Origin: Erginobacter sp964587835
GTDB lineage: Bacteria > Auribacterota > Erginobacteria > Erginobacterales > Erginobacteraceae
Length of the DNA: 15,466 bases
Direction: 5' to 3'
NCBI GenBank assembly: GCA_964587835.1
Contig: CAZPMN010000045.1
Coordinates: forward strand, 1 to 15,466
Shown here: in pieces, positions 13,003 to 15,466 of the stretch
Numbering within the stretch: position 1 is the first letter of the stretch
Layout: each line of letters opens with the position of its first letter
Notes under the pieces: model-generated
Seen by the model: only the letters and a program-made list of their open reading frames with translations
Databases searched by the model: none
Told to the model about the DNA's origin: nothing
Made by a program: the position numbers and the translations under genes

Positions 13003-13680
13003 TCAGACCAGGAACCCGATCTGGATTCGCATCACCAGCTGGCGGACGGCAAAGGTGGGCGAGAAGAGCAGGGAAAAGAGACCCCCCGGAATGGGGAGGA
13101 AATCTCCGAGCAGGATCACCCCGATCAGGACCATGAATCCATAGCGGGAAAGGCGCAGGTAGGAACGCTTGACCTCGCCCTTGAGAAAGTAGGCCAGGAT
13201 GTGGGAACCGTCCAGCGGGGGGATGGGAAGAAGGTTGAAGTTGGCCAGCAGGAGGTTGATAAAGATCACGAGATTGAGCAGGCCGAGCAGATCGACCATT
13301 ACTCTCACCCCGGCGGCACGATAGATACCGATCGCCACCAGGGAGAGAAGGAAGGCGGTAAGGGCCAGGAGGAGATTGGCTCCGGCCCCGGCGGCGGAGA
13401 CCAGGACGTTGTCCCGCTCGCCGTGACGGAAGAGATAGGGGTTGACCGGGACCGGTTTCGCCCCTCCGATCACGAAACCGGCGCGGCTGACGATCAGGAG
13501 TAGGGGCAGGATCACGGTCATGAAGGGATCGATGTGGGGGATCGGATTGAGGGTCAGCCGGCCGGCGTCCCGGGCGGTGGGGTCGCCGCACTGGAGCGCG
13601 GTCCAGCCGTGGGCGATCTCGTGGACGATCACCGAGAAGAGGAGGATCGGCAGAATTATGAAGATCTGGGATAAATCCAT
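13003..13680 (-). CDS. M50-family (site-2 protease type) membrane zinc metalloprotease
   Basis: This 225-aa multipass membrane protein has the intramembrane zinc motif HEIAHG (His20, Glu21, His24) in its first helix and the second motif NLLPIPPLDGSH (149-160, ligand Asp157) in a late helix. GRLTLNPIPHIDP (40-52) and the AAGAGANLLLAL stretch (97-108) are typical of the short S2P/YwhC-like group, which lacks the PDZ domain of RseP. Such enzymes cut membrane-bound substrates, but for this small group the substrates are mostly unknown. Its ATG shares a base with the pyk stop (TGATG), and recJ begins 14 nt after its stop, so it sits in the middle of a tight pyk-M50-recJ operon. Confidence 0.92.
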   Translation of the reverse strand: MDLSQIFIILPILLFSVIVHEIAHGWTALQCGDPTARDAGRLTLNPIPHIDPFMTVILPLLLIVSRAGFVIGGAKPVPVNPYLFRHGERDNVLVSAAGAGANLLLALTAFLLSLVAIGIYRAAGVRVMVDLLGLLNLVIFINLLLANFNLLPIPPLDGSHILAYFLKGEVKRSYLRLSRYGFMVLIGVILLGDFLPIPGGLFSLLFSPTFAVRQLVMRIQIGFLV

Positions 13681-15128
13681 CAGAAGGTCTGGTCGGGTTT
13701 TCCGATCGTCAAAACCCGGATCACGTTGGTATGGCCGGGGCGGTTGATCGGGACCCCGGCGGTGACCACCGCCCGGTCGCCTTTCTTCAGACGACCGGAT
13801 TGCAGTCCGGCGGCGGAGGCCCGCCGGATCATCTCCTCGAAGTTCTTCGGGGAAGGGATGGTCAGAGCCTCCACCCCCCAGGTCAGGGAGAGAGACCGGC
13901 AGACCGCCTCATCCGAGGTAACCGCCAGAATCGGGGCGGACGGCCGGTACTTGGCCGCCCGCCGGGCGGCGGAGCCGCTGGCGGTGTGAACGATGATCTT
14001 CTCCGCCCCGATCCCGGCGGATAGGAAACAGGCCGAGCGGGCCACCGACTCCTCGACCGGGAGCTGCTCCTGCTCGGCCAGCATCCGGGAGATCCAGTCC
14101 CGGATCGACTTGCGGTAGACCGGGTCGGCCTCCACCTCCCGGGCCACGGAAGCCATCGCCTCTACCGCCCGAACCGGGTAGTCGCCGGCGGCGGTCTCTT
14201 CCGAGAGCATTACCGCGTCGGTCCCATCAAAGATCGCCCCGGCCACGTCGGATACCTCGGCCCGGGTCGGCCGGGGGCTGGAGACCATCGACTCCAGCAT
14301 CTGGGTGGCGGTGATCACCGGCTTGCCCGCCCGATGGGCGAGGTAGATGATCTTCTTCTGCAGGATCGGAACCCGGGGGAAGGGTATCTCCACCCCCAGG
14401 TCGCCCCGGGCGACCATCACCCCATCGGCGGCGGAGATAATCTCCTCGATATTTTCCACGGCCTGGGGTTTCTCGATCTTGGCGATCAGCGGGGTTGAGC
14501 AACGCCGGCGTTTCAGCCAGCGGCGGACTTCCGCCACCTCTTCGGCGGTCCGGACAAAGGAGAGCCCGATAAAGTCCAGCCCCTGGCCGGCGATGAATTT
14601 CAGGTCCTTTTTGTCCTTTGCAGTCAGGATCGGGATCCCCGACGACCGGGTGGGGAGGTTGATCCCCTTGCGCGGCCGGAGGGTGCCCCCGATGGTCACC
14701 CGGCAGGTGATGTCGCGGGCCGTGGTGGAGACAACCTCCAGTTCCAGCGACCCGTCGCTGAGCAGGATAATGTCGCCTTTCTTCACCAGCCGGGGGAGGC
14801 CGGAGTAGCTGACCGAGACCTCTTGCGCGTCGCCGGGGACCTTCCGGTCGGTGAGGACGAAGGTCTGCCCGGTGGCCAGTTCCGCCGTCCCGGAGGCGAT
14901 CTCCCCGATCCTGATCTTGGGACCGGCGATATCGGCCAGGATCCCGACCGGCCGGGCGAGACGGTTTCCGGCCTCCCTCACCAGGCGAATCCGGGCGGCG
15001 TGTTCCTCTTTGCCGCCGTGAGAGAAGTTGAGCCGGGCAAAATCCATCCCCGCCTTGATCAGCCGTTCAATTACCGCCGGAGAACTGGAGGCGGGGCCCA
15101 GGGTGCAGACAATTTTGGTCTTTTTCAT
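13680..15128 (-). CDS. pyk: Pyruvate kinase
   Basis: This 482-aa cytoplasmic glycolytic enzyme makes pyruvate and ATP from phosphoenolpyruvate and ADP. The N-terminal KTKIVCTLGPAS and FARLNFSHG (30-38) are diagnostic. The active-site segment IAKIEKPQAVENI places the catalytic Lys at 217 and a metal ligand Glu at 219, followed by MVARGDLGVEIP (238-249, Asp243) and ITATQMLESM (272-281). The C-terminal effector-binding domain is present (ends GRLKKGDRAVVTAG...NVIRVLTIG), so the protein is full length without an extra PEP-utilising domain. The B domain starts ADIAGPKIRIGE, a variant of the usual GPEIRTG. The ATG at 15128 aligns with family starts; the ribosome-binding site is weak. It is the first gene of the pyk-M50-recJ operon. 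Confidence 0.97.
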   Translation of the reverse strand: MKKTKIVCTLGPASSSPAVIERLIKAGMDFARLNFSHGGKEEHAARIRLVREAGNRLARPVGILADIAGPKIRIGEIASGTAELATGQTFVLTDRKVPGDAQEVSVSYSGLPRLVKKGDIILLSDGSLELEVVSTTARDITCRVTIGGTLRPRKGINLPTRSSGIPILTAKDKKDLKFIAGQGLDFIGLSFVRTAEEVAEVRRWLKRRRCSTPLIAKIEKPQAVENIEEIISAADGVMVARGDLGVEIPFPRVPILQKKIIYLAHRAGKPVITATQMLESMVSSPRPTRAEVSDVAGAIFDGTDAVMLSEETAAGDYPVRAVEAMASVAREVEADPVYRKSIRDWISRMLAEQEQLPVEESVARSACFLSAGIGAEKIIVHTASGSAARRAAKYRPSAPILAVTSDEAVCRSLSLTWGVEALTIPSPKNFEEMIRRASAAGLQSGRLKKGDRAVVTAGVPINRPGHTNVIRVLTIGKPDQTF

Positions 15129-15164
15129 GAATCAACGAAAACTGGAGAGAAATTGATGGAATTC

Positions 15165-15179
15165 CCGTTATGATAACGG
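15165..15179. promoter_or_regulatory. Operator-like palindrome between divergent genes
   Basis: CCGTTA-TGA-TAACGG, a perfect 6-bp inverted repeat in the 87-nt space between pyk and the small membrane-protein gene. It overlaps the candidate pyk -10 box (15170-15175), so it could be a regulator site. No binding protein is known. Confidence 0.4.
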
Positions 15180-15197
15180 TATATCTGGTTATGGAAA
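15170..15197 (-). promoter_or_regulatory. Candidate pyk operon promoter
   Basis: On the minus strand, TTTCCA (15192-15197) and TATCAT (15170-15175) are separated by 16 nt, matching four and five of six consensus bases. The start of transcription would fall about 35 nt before the pyk ATG. The evidence is moderate only. Confidence 0.35.
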
Positions 15198-15215
15198 GGA
15201 AAAACCTCACCCCCG

Positions 15216-15443
15216 ATGAACCAGAATATCGCCAAGACTCGGTCCTACCTCGAACTCCTGATCGTCCTTCTGGGGATGATGGTGGTCCTCCCTTTGATCG
15301 AAGTAAAAAGCGATGTATTAAACAACATCATCCTATCGGTGGTTTTCCTCCTTTTCCTCCTGGCCGGGCTGAAGGTGGCGGTCACCAAGGGAGTGGCCCC
15401 CCGCAAATCCATTAATACCGTTCAAAAGTTGATGCCTGCTTGA
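15216..15443 (+). CDS. Small two-helix membrane protein, possibly a truncated channel-type N-terminus
   Basis: This 75-aa ORF has two strong membrane helices: about residues 13-28 (LELLIVLLGMMVVLPL) and 37-54 (NIILSVVFLLFLLAGLKV), joined by a short IEVKSDVL turn. A polar tail (VTKGVAPRKSINTVQKLMPA) follows. The hydrophobic pattern supports real coding over the overlapping frames. The helix-SPLIE/PLIE-turn-helix arrangement is reminiscent of the first two helices of some bacterial ion-channel-like proteins, which would make this a truncated copy, but I cannot identify a family. The ATG lacks a good ribosome-binding site (AAAGGA lies 16 nt upstream). The stop is followed by a run of A, where a frameshift or sequencing slip could hide a longer gene. 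The window ends 23 nt later. It diverges from pyk. Confidence 0.5.
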   Translation: MNQNIAKTRSYLELLIVLLGMMVVLPLIEVKSDVLNNIILSVVFLLFLLAGLKVAVTKGVAPRKSINTVQKLMPA

Positions 15444-15466
15444 AAAAAAAGTGCCCGCTCCTTTAT

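Noticed and set aside
12989..13591. Upstream extension of the recJ frame to 775 codons
   Set aside because: The extension overlaps the M50 protease in another frame and is Pro/Arg-rich; the ATG at 12988 has a strong ribosome-binding site and matches RecJ length.

Overview
The window is a GC-rich piece of bacterial chromosome, probably from an uncultured Gram-negative lineage. ExbB/TolQ and ExbD/TolR imply an energised cell envelope. A run of exactly 100 Ns (8038-8137) marks a scaffold join of unknown size, so this is probably a draft or metagenome-derived assembly. The dispersed GTCATTGCGAG...CTCGCAATGAC palindromes and 7-nt GTAATCA/GTAAGCA tracts occur in several candidate phyla; I cannot name the taxon from sequence alone.

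Layout, left to right. Positions 73-4199 (- strand) hold uvrA followed by an exbB-exbD pair with its own promoter. Positions 4200-4994 are gene-free and rich in repeats, including a possible 350-nt non-autonomous mobile element (4459-4810) with about 25-bp imperfect inverted ends; a perfect 40-nt inverted copy of one end lies at the left edge of the window. A phosphomannomutase/phosphoglucomutase gene (4995-6335, +) converges on a B12-binding-type radical SAM gene (6429-7835, -). A REP-like palindrome that grades into a 28-bp tandem array (7856-8330, interrupted by the gap) separates the radical SAM gene from an MFS transporter gene (8361-9533, -). A second REP-like element with a degenerate form of the same 28-bp tail (9602-9850) separates the MFS gene from tatD.

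The right part is mostly one strand: pyk, an M50 (site-2 type) protease and recJ are packed as an operon (15128 down to 11264), followed by a DinJ/YafQ-type toxin-antitoxin pair with its own promoter and operator-like inverted repeats, then tatD, whose ribosome-binding site overlaps the toxin stop. A small two-helix membrane protein gene diverges from pyk at the right end.

Most genes are housekeeping: DNA repair (UvrA, RecJ, possibly TatD), central metabolism (pyruvate kinase, sugar phosphomutase) and envelope functions (ExbBD, M50 protease, MFS). I see no defence island, phage or biosynthetic cluster. What stands out is the repeat load and how it touches genes: a GC-rich palindrome supplies the last 14-15 codons of recJ, a 7-nt repeat supplies the exbD stop codon, two REP-like elements carry 28-bp tandem tails on the same side, and the possible mobile element holds a set of matched hairpins.
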